Below, piece by piece: positions 1 through 12,100 of a stretch of DNA of 64,000 bases. The notes beneath the pieces are model-generated. The model searched no databases, was not told the DNA's origin, and saw only the letters and a list, made by a program, of their open reading frames with translations. This stretch comes from Tachypleus tridentatus (Eukaryota; Arthropoda; Merostomata; Xiphosura; Limulidae), in contig NC_134832.1 of NCBI RefSeq assembly GCF_004210375.1, positions 151,401,592-151,465,591 of the forward strand. The letters run 5' to 3'. Position 1 is the stretch's first letter. Each line of letters starts with the position of its first letter. Both the position numbers and the translations under genes were made by a program.

Positions 1-1578
1 GTGCAAGTCCAACAGTTCTGTCCCATGTCACACTGACGTTTTCCTCATGAACGGTTTTGATGTAATTTTCTGCCATTAAGGCCCTCTGTTTTCTCAGTAT
101 GCTTTTTTAGATCTGTGGTGCGCGCTCCAAAGGAGGGTCTGTAATTGGTTCACCAGTTTGACTATAGTATATATATATATAAATTATACCTTGAGGTTAA
201 AATGTAAAAAAAAAAAATCAAGTTTCATGAACTACCGCACGAATAGTGTTACTATTACGTAGTATGGAAAAATTACACATACATAATTACGTTTTGCGGT
301 GGTGTAAAACAAAATGTATTATGCCCCTTTCTAAAAAAAATTGCGCCTCATAGTTGTAGAAAACTGAGCAAGATGTTTCACTTCTATTAGCACGAAAGAT
401 AGTGTGGTGCTTACTGTTGTTAAACCTGTAACATAATTAACACTCGGTGTTGTTTGAATATTAGTTGTTAATCCTAGTTTGTAAATTGTTTGCCATATTT
501 CTACACTCAACTGATATTTTTACACGGTTCTTATAAATACTGGTAAGAAAGCGTAGTGATCCTATATTCATTTGACGTAATGACAGAAGACATATGTCAA
601 CTCTTATGAAATACACTGACTGAGCTGTCTATAACGCAATTCTTCCATGAAGATCAAACCTTGGACTACGTATAGTCTAAGCGTCGAGAGTATTTTTTGA
701 TGAAAAGTGAGATTCAACGTTCAGTAGCTACTTTGTTTCAGTTATGAGATTACGGCAGAAATACTATTAATAGTGAAGCTGTCCAACTGAGAATGCTGTA
801 CATTGTAATTATTCTAGGTTTTGGTTACACTTACGTAACGATTAATGACGTGCGTTTCTGGTCGGTTTATTACAGGAACTGGCGTCATTAATTTAAATAT
901 GCTCTTTACTGATTGCATACGTTTGATCAAAAGCTGTTGATTTAAAAAAAAATTAACGACAAACAGTTAATATGATATTCATATGTGTGTTTTAGTTAGA
1001 TCCTAAACATCGAACATTTAACTTAGTTAAGTCTCTGAACGAAGCTCTGTTTATTCGTAGTAAACAAGTATGTTTTTACACATGCTGTTCAAAAGAAGCA
1101 CAGTGAAAGTCTGTCTTTGGTTTGACTGTATAATATTGGCTTATTACCCACGTTGACTTGGTGTGAAAAACTCAAATGTGTTACGAAAGACGATGACAAA
1201 TGTCTAGTTCTTATGACGTTCCACCATCATTGAATCGCACAATAGAAAGCGTGTGAACAAATCTGGAAGAAGACAGATAACTACTTATTTTCCGTTTTGT
1301 TTCCTACATTAAGTATCTTGTTCACAGGAATTTCAATTATACATTTGTTAAATAATATGTTTTGCTGTAGTCTCATCACCAGCCACTGTTTAAACACTGC
1401 TGCTTTTACGTGACGTCATTGGGCGTCGTGAACTTAACGTTATTCGTTTATGTAGGAAAATACTGCCTCACCCCAAGTTTTTTTGTTTTGTTTTTTTTAC
1501 TTTATTTTGATATCGGGTTTTGGTCTTGGCAGACTTGTTTCTATAGTAAATATTTTGCTTATATTGAAATGACCGGGA
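1..1578. other. Non-coding AT-rich sequence, 5' flank or intron
   Basis: No coding exon or intact repeat is recognisable. The only structure is a short TA-rich tract near 165-185 and several A-runs. CpG dinucleotides are frequent compared with the introns at 19-36 kb. It lies upstream of the first detected rhotekin exon and could be intergenic or part of a long 5' intron. Confidence 0.5.
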
Positions 1579-1750
1579 ACCCGGTATGGTCAGGTGGTTA
1601 GGGTTCGAATCCCTATGACATGCTATGACACCAAATATGCTCGCCCTTTCAGCCGTGGGGGCGTTATAATGTAACGAGCAATCCCACTATTCGTTGATAA
1701 AAGAATATACCAAGAGTTTGCTAATGAACACCACCGGTCGCCAACTCTGA
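1579..1750 (+). repeat. tRNA-Thr-like SINE, degenerate and truncated
   Basis: The copy starts with a tRNA-like A box (tatggtcaggtggttagg) and a B box (ggttcgaatcc). The family body follows: 'tcgccctttcagccgtggg', 'gcgttataatgt', then 'caatcccactattcgttgat'. The anticodon arm is deleted, since the A box runs almost directly into the B box, and the copy fades out near 1750 before the usual tail. The family is shared with copies at 35.8, 43.2, 44.5, 44.9, 46.7 and 47.0 kb. Confidence 0.8.
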
Positions 1751-4700
1751 CTCATCTTATTAGATTGAATGGATTGCCACTTCAATAACCTATCCAATAT
1801 CCTAAAGTGAAAATAACAATATCGAAAAACCTTGCTACATTTCTGTATGTTTATATTACATAAAATGACGTTTTTGGTTTTATTTATACAGTGGTCTAGA
1901 GTGGTCAGTGTAAGTGTCTAAGGTTCTAGACGTAATGACTCGGACTACGTTTTGCACTTTCAGCTGTGCGTTATGAAATTAACAGTCAGTCCCGCTGTTT
2001 GTCTCAAAGAATCGGACATATCGCTTGTGATTGCTAATACTACTGTCCAACCTCCCACCAGTCAGTAATTTAAAACTTACCTGACTGTATAGTTCAAGTG
2101 TGCTTGGACTTTGTGTATAAGTATTTCATGTTGTTGACTAAGAAAATCATAGAATTGATGGGATAATAAGACTAAACAAACTAAATTAACTATAATAAGA
2201 AAATACAGTAGATAAGTCAAGAATATTTTATTATCGAAACCTAGTGTAGTGTTAATTTTGAGGTTAACCTGTTTTTGACTTACCTGTTGTCTTCTTAATG
2301 TTTTATTTTATTTTTGTATTTGTTTCGTTATTTAGGTGAAGTTTTATCCTATTTCATCCTTTAACTTTGTAGATGTATATGCGATCTCTGCTTTGTTTCC
2401 ATTTTACTAGTTGGACATGTTTACTTACTCTTATGAAATGAGAGAAACCATCTTGATTGATACTGGTTCGTAATTTTAAGACCCAAGGCTTAACAGATAA
2501 GTTTTGGTTTCAGTCATCTTTATTCAAGTGTTTAATGGTGTGGTTATCAGACGTATGGTATTACGAAATTTCTTTACCATGTTTATTATGTTGTCAAGTA
2601 TAGTGGGCTATCTGTGCTATGCCCACCACGGGTACCGAAACCCGAATTCTAGTGTTAGTCTTCAGAATTATCATTATCGCAAAAAGCATTGATTGTATGT
2701 GAATGCGCTTGTTAAAAGAAAGATATCTAAACCTCTCCTTTTTGCGAAAAGATATATTGTAAATATTTTAAAATATCGTTTGTATTTACATGAAGACAAA
2801 TTAAGGAAAAGCAGGGTTTGTCTCGCACTTTTGGCTTTACGTTTTATTGGACTGTGCGCACTGATGTCCAAAGAAGATGACTTATTCAACCCTCTGCTGT
2901 ACATTGTAATGCAGAGGTAACAAATCTTTTGTTGCCTAATAAATGTAAATTTAAAACGATGTAGGGATGGCAGTGCAGTAAAGAATGCAAACAAGAATAT
3001 AGGGGATGAGAGAGCTATACATAGATAATTCCTACATGACTTTCAATATTAAAAAGTTAATGTTATACTGTAAAATGCGTACTTGACTTTAATATTACTG
3101 TTGTTGGAAGTTATATATTCTTGACTGTTTGTTTGCAGTTTATTTATCATAATATCAAGATCGTCATGTTAGGTGTCAATGCAGTGTACTAAGAGCCTAG
3201 AACTCGCATATAAGGAAAATAAATTTGAGCCAAAACATGTCTTGTAATTATTAAAGACTACCTTTTACGAGGTCGGTCTAATTGACCGATTTGATAACCG
3301 TTTTGTGCTACTGCTATTTACGTGTAGGGGTGATCTATGTATAGATTTATCATCTCTATATTCTTGTTTGCTTTATTTTTCACACAGTCGTCCGTACATC
3401 ATTTTACACTTGCATAATGTGTTTTTTATTAATTGCTTTGTAGGGTTTTCCTTATACTGAAGGATAGTAAATTCTATGAATGTGTATAGTAAAATCAACT
3501 GTTGTGTCTTCATACATTATATAGAGGTTAGCTCCCTAAAGGTACCGATTTTATGTTGTAAAAAGCATTGAGTATCTATGTTACAATCATCTAATATTCA
3601 TCTGTTATTGGCTGGTAATTCCTGTTTCACCCTGTACTTAAGCTTTTTGAAGGAACATTGATTTCTGTAAAAAAGTAAACTTCAAGGGATAATGATAAGG
3701 CCATTTACACTAGAATTATTATATATTTTAATTACGACTAACCGACGACGTTATGCACTACCCACGAACACACACAATGGATTTAGATTTAAACTGACGT
3801 TTGGGATAAAGTAATTGTAGAGTTAACTCGACTAAAGCAAGATGAACAACTTGATTACTTTATCACTTACTGGTTTCTTACCTTATTTTTGGCGTAAAAA
3901 ACAAACTAAAGTGAGTGAAAATATTCGTTTAAATTAAGCTCTCTGTCACTGTTGATTTTTAGCATACATATTTTGTATTATGCCTATTTAGTACCTTGAC
4001 TCTTTCTATAGATAGTTTACTGACTCCACGACACAAATGTTTCACGTTTGTGTGTGAATGGTCTTACTTCCAAGTAACGGTTTAAATAATCCATATACTT
4101 ACTTATTTTTGGTTCTTTATTTGACCAATGTTATTTCTAGGTGATGTACCCATTTATATCGTACTAAAATATGTTTCAAAAGAAAAACTTTATTTTTTCC
4201 ACTCTGAGTTGCTAGCTTCCGTTCTTCAAGAATTTGACATTTTTTCTTATCCTGTGTGTAGTAAGTTTCCGTTTATTCGGAATTTTGGAATAATGTTCAG
4301 TACCATAATAATTGTCAGTTGTCTTTTTCCTGACGCGCACACACTGAGAGTTAGTTATCTGCGTGTATCTCCTGCCTCTTGTGTTACCAGATTAGTAAAG
4401 GGGGGGATACAAGTTTTTCCTTTCATACAGAAGCCATTGTGTAACCATGGCGTTAAGAAACGTGGAGTGAAGACGCTATCCCTGCACTGTTGCTTTAAAT
4501 AGTAAGGCTTCTACAAAGAAGCCATTCACTCTCTTCGTAATCACAGAATGTAACCCATCAGCTGTAGGGAGTTGCAAAAAAAAAAAAAAAATTGGGATCT
4601 TTCAACTGGAAAAACATTTAAACTAAATCAGATGTAGTTTGCTGTATTCAAATTACTTGGAAGTTTAACCTGAAAAGCGGATGATAAAATAGGATCAGAC

Positions 4701-5416
4701 CAGTGACAGTTGTTTTAGAGTAATTCAAAGAAGTTATTCAACAAATAATGCTAATAATTTAAAAAGTTTAAAAGGTCGTCAATAAATATTTTTAAGCATG
4801 ATTAAGAAGGTCATAAGTATATAATAGTAACATTTTAAACCATGACTCCATTTTTAAGATTTAACACTTATTTCTTGACTTTTTGCACATGTAATGGAAA
4901 ATCGTACGTTTGTTGTTTTAAAGACCGACATTCGAAGCTCTACGAAGGAAGGGGAAGCAGGGATGAAAACCACTCGTCACTGAGATCAAATTTCAACTAG
5001 GTTCTGTCCTATGGGAACTGCTTCTTTTAATTAAACAGATGTTGTTGTTTAAATTTTAACCTACATTACTTGATCAGAAGATGACTATCATCTCTTAAAT
5101 CAATATGTAAGTATCATGGCTACAGTTAGTTTAACAGGGATCCATCTAATTCTGTTCCATCGTAAGAGAAATACACTGTCACATGTTGCATAGTGCCTCC
5201 ATTTTCTTTTCTGCCGACCAAGAATATAACCTTCTTGTGAAGGTTATCTCACTGTTTTGGAACTCTTTCTTCAGTGTGTCTGTGTACGAGTTTGTCACAA
5301 AAAACACTATCAGTTCTCGAAGTCTTTGAACGTTCATTCGTTAGTCCAACCATGGACTTTTCCTTGTTAGTTTAATATTTTTTGGACATGCGGTTTCACT
5401 TCACTTACACTTCGAT
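1751..5416. other. No recognisable gene
   Basis: The stretch is AT-rich with several open frames of 60-124 codons (for example 2504-2920 on + and 4128-4502 on +). None shows a recognisable domain, and codon use looks like translated non-coding DNA rich in Phe, Leu, Ile and Tyr. A poly-A run sits at about 4576-4590. An unrecognised first exon of rhotekin could be hidden here. Confidence 0.4.
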
Positions 5417-5585
5417 GTGAGCGCCAGTCAGAAGTTAGCGTGCCAGACTGTGGTACTGAAGTTCTCGAGTTCACGTCTCGTTACCACGAAAATGAATGGA
5501 CACAAAAACGTCGCCTTCCGCGCCTTGAAACAGTGAGCATCTTGGTGTGATATCCCATTATTCAGTCTGACGATACTTTGCTCTA
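5417..5585 (+). repeat. tRNA-His-like SINE fragment, degenerate
   Basis: A tRNA-like head is visible: 'gtcagaagttagcgtgccag' as a decayed A-box region, an anticodon loop reading CTGTGGT (GTG, His-like), then a B-box-like 'gagttcacgtctcgttacc'. The downstream part carries decayed 'gtgatatcccattattc', resembling the 'caatcccactattcg' body shared with the Thr-type SINE family. The assignment is weaker than for the Thr copies because both Pol III boxes have mutated. Confidence 0.45.
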
Positions 5586-5959
5586 GTTTATCACTTCACA
5601 ACTACAGATGGCTATATTTAGGCAGTCCTCTTGAAGCTGTGTACAATCTAATATATACTCTTCAGAAAAAGAAACGCAAAAGGTATATTTTTGTTATTTT
5701 AAAGAGAAATATACGTAATAACGTTACAAGCTCAGAGTATGTGATGTTACACGTGTTAGGGCACTGATTGTCAGACCAAAATGACAATAAAAGTTGTGCA
5801 CTTTGAAAACGGAGGAAAACATCGGATTTTTCGCCAAAACGCATTCGTGTCCAATAAATTTGTTTGAGAGATCTGCATGTTCTGCAAATGCAACATGTGC
5901 AAAATCCCTATAAGAGTGACGGGTTCTCGGTTTCCATAGCTCAGTGTTAAGCCACCGAC

Positions 5960-6265
5960 ACGCAATACAGTTACGCCAAGACTGACTGAAGAACAACGCA
6001 ACAACGCCATTGGTCGCTTGGAAGCAGACGAATCTCGATCAGATGTTGCCAGAGCTGTGAATGTCCACCCAAGCACCATCACGAGGTTATGGAATTGTCA
6101 CCAACAACATGGATCAACTCGTGACCGTCCACGATCTGGCAGACCTCTGTGACCACGCCCGCACAAGATTGCTATATCCGGTTACTTCATCTTCGGGATA
6201 GGACCACCACTGCGACGTCTACTGCCTCAACCATACCAGGGCTGCGTAGGATTTCTGATCAGACT
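5960..6265 (+). pseudogene. Tc1 transposase N-terminal (DNA-binding) fragment
   Basis: Conceptual translation gives a helix-turn-helix region: 'RLTEEQRNNAIGRLEADES', then 'SDVARAVNVHPSTITRLWN' and 'DRPRSGRPL'. This is the paired-like DNA-binding domain that recognises the terminal repeats in Tc1 transposases. A stop directly follows 'SGRPL', and the next stretch (about 6150-6265) is frame-shifted. The first catalytic Asp of the DDE triad, normally in a 'DES' motif in the central third, is absent. The fragment cannot encode a working enzyme. Confidence 0.8.
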
Positions 6266-6299
6266 GTACGCAACCGTCGACGAGATTCTTAGGCCCCAT

Positions 6300-6650
6300 G
6301 TGCAACCCATCATTGTGAACGTCAATGACGTTTTTCAACATGATAACGCCCGTCCTCACACAGCCCGACTCACCACTGTCTTCTTAAGACACCACAACAT
6401 CAACGTTCTTCCCTGGCCCTCCAGATCACCAGATTTAAACCCCATCGAACATCTTTGGGACGAGTTGGACCGACGTCTGCGACGGCGACAACCTCAACCG
6501 CAGACTCTACCTCAGCTTGCAGCAGCTTCGCAGGTTGAGTGGACAGCCATTCCACAGGATGTGATTCGTCATCTCATCGCTTCCATGGGCAGGAGATGCC
6601 AAGCAGTTATTGATGCTCACGGGGGCATACTCGTTATTGACGTTGAGTGA
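6300..6650 (+). pseudogene. Tc1 transposase C-terminal catalytic fragment (116 codons)
   Basis: The open frame carries the last two catalytic residues of a DD34E transposase: Asp15 in 'QHDNARPHTA' and Glu50 in 'SPDLNPIEHLWDEL', separated by exactly 34 residues as in Tc1 elements. The family C terminus follows, ending just before the right inverted repeat. The frame is uninterrupted, so the element is young or was recently amplified, but the upstream catalytic Asp is deleted. The Met at 6300 is probably an internal codon and not a native start. Confidence 0.88.
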
Positions 6651-6814
6651 CGTTAAACGTCAACTAGTGAGCGTGGACTTCGTCTTTGCAGACTTTGGAT
6701 GTTCAGCAGTGAATGTGCAAAGTTTCAAACATGTCATACAGAACTACCCGGAATAAACTTGTTAACAATTTGTCTCAAATTTTGCCTTTTGCGTTTCTTT
6801 TTTTGAAGAGTATA

Positions 6815-8943
6815 CTTTTGTGAGACTGGTATATAAATGTATTATTTATTTGGATGTACAATTGCAAGTTGTTTTGGTGTAACTATGAAATAAAAACAAA
6901 GTACAGAACAGTAATCAAATTCAACAAATTTTGTGGTTAAGTGTACCAGATTATATCAAACATTTAATTAAAAAATAGAAACTTTAAAACATTAGAAAAG
7001 AAAATAACTAAAGCTAACAAACGTATTAGTTGTAAGTGAAGGACAAAAATAGTGGTGGGTTTAGTTAAGAACTTGTGCTGTTAGAACAAAAAATGTGCGG
7101 GTGCTAATTAGTATCTTAAAGAACAACAGAACGTGTTGTCTACAAATCTTTCAAGAGGAAAATGAATTATGTTGATAAATGATCGTGGGGTGTCTGTATG
7201 ATGACCGTGGGGTATTAACATGACAAAAACAAGAGTTTCTAAAATTATCGAAACTAAACGTTGCTTAAAACTACATGGTAAAGTGTGGGTGTTTAAATAA
7301 AGTAACCACTCGAACCGTTTCATAGACTAAATTAAGCCTAATAAAGTGTAAAAGTTTTTAAAATTTATTTTAACTCAGAGTACGTTCAACGATAGTTATG
7401 TGTATGCTATATTAAACTGGAAGTCACAGCAGATAAAAAAAAAAAAAAAAACACCCTCCCCCCAAATGACATAAAGTTGGAATAAAGAAAATAACGTAAA
7501 CTTATTTGTTTCACTGTGTATTTCCTATTTAGTTTCATGAGTCTTTTTGCTTCTAATAGACGTTTTCATTGCTTGTTTGTTCTTTATTGTGTAGCTTTTA
7601 CCACTGTATCAGCATTACGTTCATTACTGTCATTAAAGTTTTTTCTTGCATTTTGGCTATTATTATAATATTTCTTTCAAGTTCTGTATATAACTTTTAA
7701 CATATGTAATGTCTGCTTTAGTTTTCAAAGGTCGTTCACCTCACCAACTTAATCTGGTGTCCTTCCCTTCTTTTCTTAAGTCCATTCGTCTGCTCGCCAT
7801 TGACACTAATCACTGTTCTCTAGTTGCAATCCACGTGGCCGAACACGACCACATCTACTCTTATTAGGCACGTGTTTGGGGGAAGCGAGTGTATATTTAT
7901 TATTCACTATGTAAGAGGGTTTGTTTATCTTAACACGTACAAGAAAACTATTCTAATTTTGATTTGGTTTATTCTAGTCAACGTCGGTAAAACCTTTTTA
8001 ATTTGAAAATTAATTTCATACAGTTTGTAAAAAATAAAGTTTGTTACTCTTTGTAATACAAATGATTATTATAAAAAATAAAAAATACGTATGTGTATGT
8101 TTTGCACGACATTTAAGTAACCTCTCTTTTACTTGTCAAATAAATTTCCATGTCTAATCTAAAAGTTGTTACTTCGTATACATAGTTTTTAATTTCACCT
8201 GACAAACCATGTTGCTCTGTCGTAATGCCCATGTCATAATAACTGACGTAGAAATGTGCTGTCGTTCAGTTACACGTCAAAATATGAAACAGCCGAGCAT
8301 AGCCTGTCCCGGGATGAGGATTGGATGGTCCAAAGTTTTTAACGGCTCAATATGACCGGCACTTTCTAAATTACGGATTGTTATGCGGCTGTTCTTTCTG
8401 TCTTCAAACCGCGTTACATTTACCAGATAATAGACGATGAATAGTCGAAATGCTGTATTAGTGTTTGATAGTGTTCCTTTTGCAGAGCCGAAAATTTGTG
8501 CAGTTTGGTTCACCAAAAATGATTCACACCAATCGAAATCTCTAATTATTATAGTCAATGGTTTAAACACCTGAAACTATTGGGGGGAAAATGTATTATT
8601 ATCATTAGCTAAGGCATAGCGTCATAAGTACATTTTACGAAGTAAACTTCTGAAGTAGTAATAAAGGAGACAAAGTTGAAATATTGGACAGTAGTAGAAA
8701 TACACACAACTTCGTAGCTTTCATATGTCCTTTAACTGGTTAACAGAAAAATAAATAAAATTGTATTAAGACTGTTTACTTGCTTTTCTCCGAAGTCAAT
8801 AATAAACAAATAAAGGAAGTAAAAACAACTATAATTTATATTAATTTGGATTAAAAAACTAAACGAATTATGATTTTATAATGGCAGCATGAGATTCAAC
8901 AACTTTTGCAATAATTCATGATCTAAATATATTGTGTTTTCAG
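6815..8943. other. Non-coding stretch before the first detected rhotekin exon
   Basis: A poly-A run lies at about 7434-7450, followed by a C-rich patch. One - strand open frame (8277-8570) contains a segment weakly like a transposase helix-turn-helix, but it is not convincing. The 3' end (8925-8943) is the pyrimidine-rich acceptor of the HR1 exon. No upstream rhotekin exon was recognised. Confidence 0.5.
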
Positions 8944-9140
8944 GAGTACGATCTCGAGCACAAGATTGACCTAGAAATAAAAATGCGCGAGGGAACAGCT
9001 AAACTGTTAGCAGCATGTAAACATCCGATGCAGAGTCTGGAAGCAGCAAAATCCTTATTAACGTCGAACGAAAGAATGACTGCTTACATGGGCGAACTCC
9101 AGCGAAGAAAATCTAACGAAAAAACTGGGAATCCAGAAAG
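8944..9140 (+). CDS. Rtkn: Rhotekin exon: HR1 Rho-binding domain
   Basis: The acceptor is 'gtgttttcag' and the donor is AAAG|gtacta. It encodes 65 residues plus two bases, starting EYDLEHKID and containing 'IKMREGTAKLLAACKHPMQ', 'SLEAAKSLLTSNERM' and 'YMGELQRRKS'. These correspond to the rhotekin/PKN-type HR1 helical hairpin that contacts RhoA-GTP. The exon starts at a codon boundary, so an upstream coding exon ending in phase 0 is expected. The in-exon Met codons are internal, because homology begins before them. Confidence 0.95.
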
Positions 9141-12100
9141 GTACTATTTTAATAAGACTATGAAAAACGAAACGCTAGTCATGATGTTTAAAACTTAAAT
9201 TAACTGCCTGCTAATGAAATGTTTTAATGTTCTTTAAAAATAATTTCATTAATATTATGCATTGTTTGCTTAGCTTGTGGATTTAAGATGAACCTAAATC
9301 TCCAAAGTTGGTCAAATCTTACTGAGTTTATAATATTTTTTTGGTTTTAATTCGGTGATAATTACATTTAATAAAATAAATTATATAAAATTTTTTGGCC
9401 CCGTTTATGCTATCCTGCTTTGGATCAACATTTAATTAATAATAATAATTGTACACATATGAATGAATATAGACAACAGTATATTTTTAATCGTAGCAAC
9501 ATCATGTGTTCACGTGGGGGTGACCTAGATTTATAATCGAATGTCAAAATTAAAACGACTGAAAATTAAAGTGAAACATGAGTCACCCTATTTGTCATAA
9601 TTCACGGATCGAAGTGTTGTTTTCAGTCTGTGTTGTGTTTTCTGTGCAAGATAACCTACATAAGAATACACATTGTGTTAAACACTATAATCAATAATAC
9701 TAATTAAACTAACTTTAACGAAAATTACCTTTTTAAGTAATAATAGTTCATTCAATACAAACAAAAGGAAGCATCTTTTCACTTGTGTATTTCATAGTAT
9801 ATATCCAATAATTACTTTGATTCAGATTTTGATGTTTTTATGAAAAACTACATCATTCAAAAGTTGTACGTATGTTTGTGTGATAGCATTCATCACGTGG
9901 ACTCATTATGGTTTGTTATTAGAGTGAACGTAAAGTATTTCTCATTGTAAACTCAGTACGATAACAATATTATAATTTATGAATAGGTTAAATAATCGCT
10001 ACGTTTTTATCCATAACATAGCGCTCGTAGAATGAGTGAGTTTGTTTGTTTTTTCAAGTACAAACATTTGACTTATGGCTTCATCTCTTGGCACAGTTGA
10101 AATCTATTTACAGGTGCGGCTATTGAGAATTCCCTCTTTCTTAATTTTAAGCAAACGACTTTTATAGCTAACTCTCTTCGTTGGATCGTAAAGACTGCTA
10201 GCTCGAAACATCATCCTCATAAAATAAAAATATAAAAAACAAATCTTTGCGTTTGTTCAACCTATTCTTTAATTTAAATAAATTTTTCGCCTGTGCTGTT
10301 GACTTTATATTAACTATTATATCTTTGCTCATTGTGTTTTTATCACTACTTTTTTTTATTCACTCCCTTAGGGTTTTTCGAGAAGTATATACAATTGTAT
10401 TTCAACTATATTACGTCCGCCATATCAGAATGTGTTAAAATATAGTAGGCCTAACAGAAATATTATATGACACATATAAATTGTAACAACGCTTCGCCGA
10501 CATAGAATGTTTGGAGATCTGCAGTTCATTATCAATCTTGGGACGTTTGTATATAAGTTATCTGTTTAATTTTTATTCATTTTGTATACTATTACACATC
10601 TCGCTTTTGCAGTGTTAGACGCACATTCATTGTGATAAATTCATTAGATACTGTTTTACACAACGAATAAAATTCATTTTTTTCGTAGTTTGGTTTAAAA
10701 AAGCCATTGAACTTTTTCGTGTAATAACTGGAACAAGTTAACTGATTTTAATACTTCAATTTGGTTATATAAATAGCACTTTAAGTTAAAACTATGTAAA
10801 ACCTAGTCCAGTTTTTAACCAACTTAAAAGTACCAGAAAATAATGGTAATAAAAATAGTAGGAATAGTGGTTAATAGTAATCACAATTACATACAGATTT
10901 AATCAGAGTAAGGTGAGTAACGTTACAACAAAATTACTCATTGTACTGTCGATTTTAGTTACCAGCTTTTCTTAATAGAAATAGTGGAGGTTTTCCATAA
11001 GACAGTAGACAATAATTGCGATATTTCAAAGAATAATAATTACTTTAAAATTGCCACTAACATATATAAGGGTACGAATATCAAAGCGTTATATCTGTCC
11101 TATGTTCATTGGATATTTTTGACATTTTATATTTCTTTGGGACTAATATACTTAAGTTTTTGTCGCTTGAACCAAATGCTACTCGGAACTAGTTGAAATT
11201 TAATATGCAGATATACGTATGTGTGTTGACTCGAAGCTACACTGCAGGCTATCCATTGTCCATCATGGTGAATCAAACCCCTGGGAGGTGGTGGAAATGG
11301 TCAATTAATTAGAATAATTTATTTTTTGATGACTGTTATATTACTTCATAAAACAAGCTGATTAAATGTAACATTAAAAATAGTTTAATAAATCAGTCAT
11401 TGATGAATCTTTAATAAAAGCATAGTCAAATAATCTCATTTATTGTTTTACTGGTTATTTTCGGTACACTAGCTATCACTCACGGCCTAAACAATTAAAT
11501 CATTATAAAAATTTCTTTACTGGCATATTGGTAGCACAATTCTAACTATATACAAACAGTATTACTAAAATATATAATTTATTGAATGTAAAAAAAAAAA
11601 GGAATATATATGTAAATTACCTTTATTTATATAAATGTTCCCATAAAATAGTGCAACTTATTTGTAATTTCGTTGACTTGACGACATACAAGTTCAAGCA
11701 GTAGGCTTCCCTGTGGAAATATGAGATTAGTGACTTCCCAATAGAAATATGATACTAGTTTTTAGTTTTTCAGTGTGATGGGAGAAGCTCTCTTGAGTTT
11801 CCTACCATGTTCCCAGCCCCGTCATGGGCTTGTCCTCGCAAATATATCAAATCCATACTTGTTCAACTGGTAAGTAATTGCTTATCTCTGCAATCGCTTA
11901 GCCAGTTACACCATTCTTACACTCAAGAAAACCGACCCTACAACATTATTTTTACTGTCTTATATAAGCGGTAACGTTTTTTTCCACTGACATTGTATCT
12001 TTTAGCCTAACATCGTGAAAAGAAAAACAAAACATTGTGTTATGAAAGGGTTTACGGGCACTGTTAAAATGTTTTGTTATTAAGTGTTCATAAATTTACA

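Larger units (their letters stand above)
5654..6814 (+). mobile_element. Tc1-like DNA transposon, internally deleted copy
   Basis: Terminal inverted repeats bound the element. The left end starts 'tatactcttcagaaaaag', and the right end reads as the inverted complement, ending 'ttttttgaagagtata'. They match over about 30 bases with only a couple of differences. The outermost TA at each end is consistent with the TA target duplication of Tc1/mariner elements. Inside lies a transposase in two pieces, with the central part missing. The total is about 1.16 kb, shorter than a typical 1.5-1.7 kb Tc1 copy. It is probably a non-autonomous derivative that could be mobilised only in trans. Confidence 0.92.

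Noticed and set aside
2504..2994. Adjacent open frames on + (2504-2692, 2693-2920) and - (2674-2994)
   Set aside because: Overlap on opposite strands with no family resemblance; treated as chance.
4128..4502. A 124-codon + strand open frame
   Set aside because: No domain, no splice-supported continuation, and a composition like translated non-coding DNA. The length is plausible by chance in this much sequence.
8277..8570. - strand frame with 'NQTAQIFGSAKGTLSNTN', like a transposase helix-turn-helix
   Set aside because: Only a short segment resembles Tc1-type DNA-binding domains; no inverted repeats or other motifs nearby, so not listed as an element.
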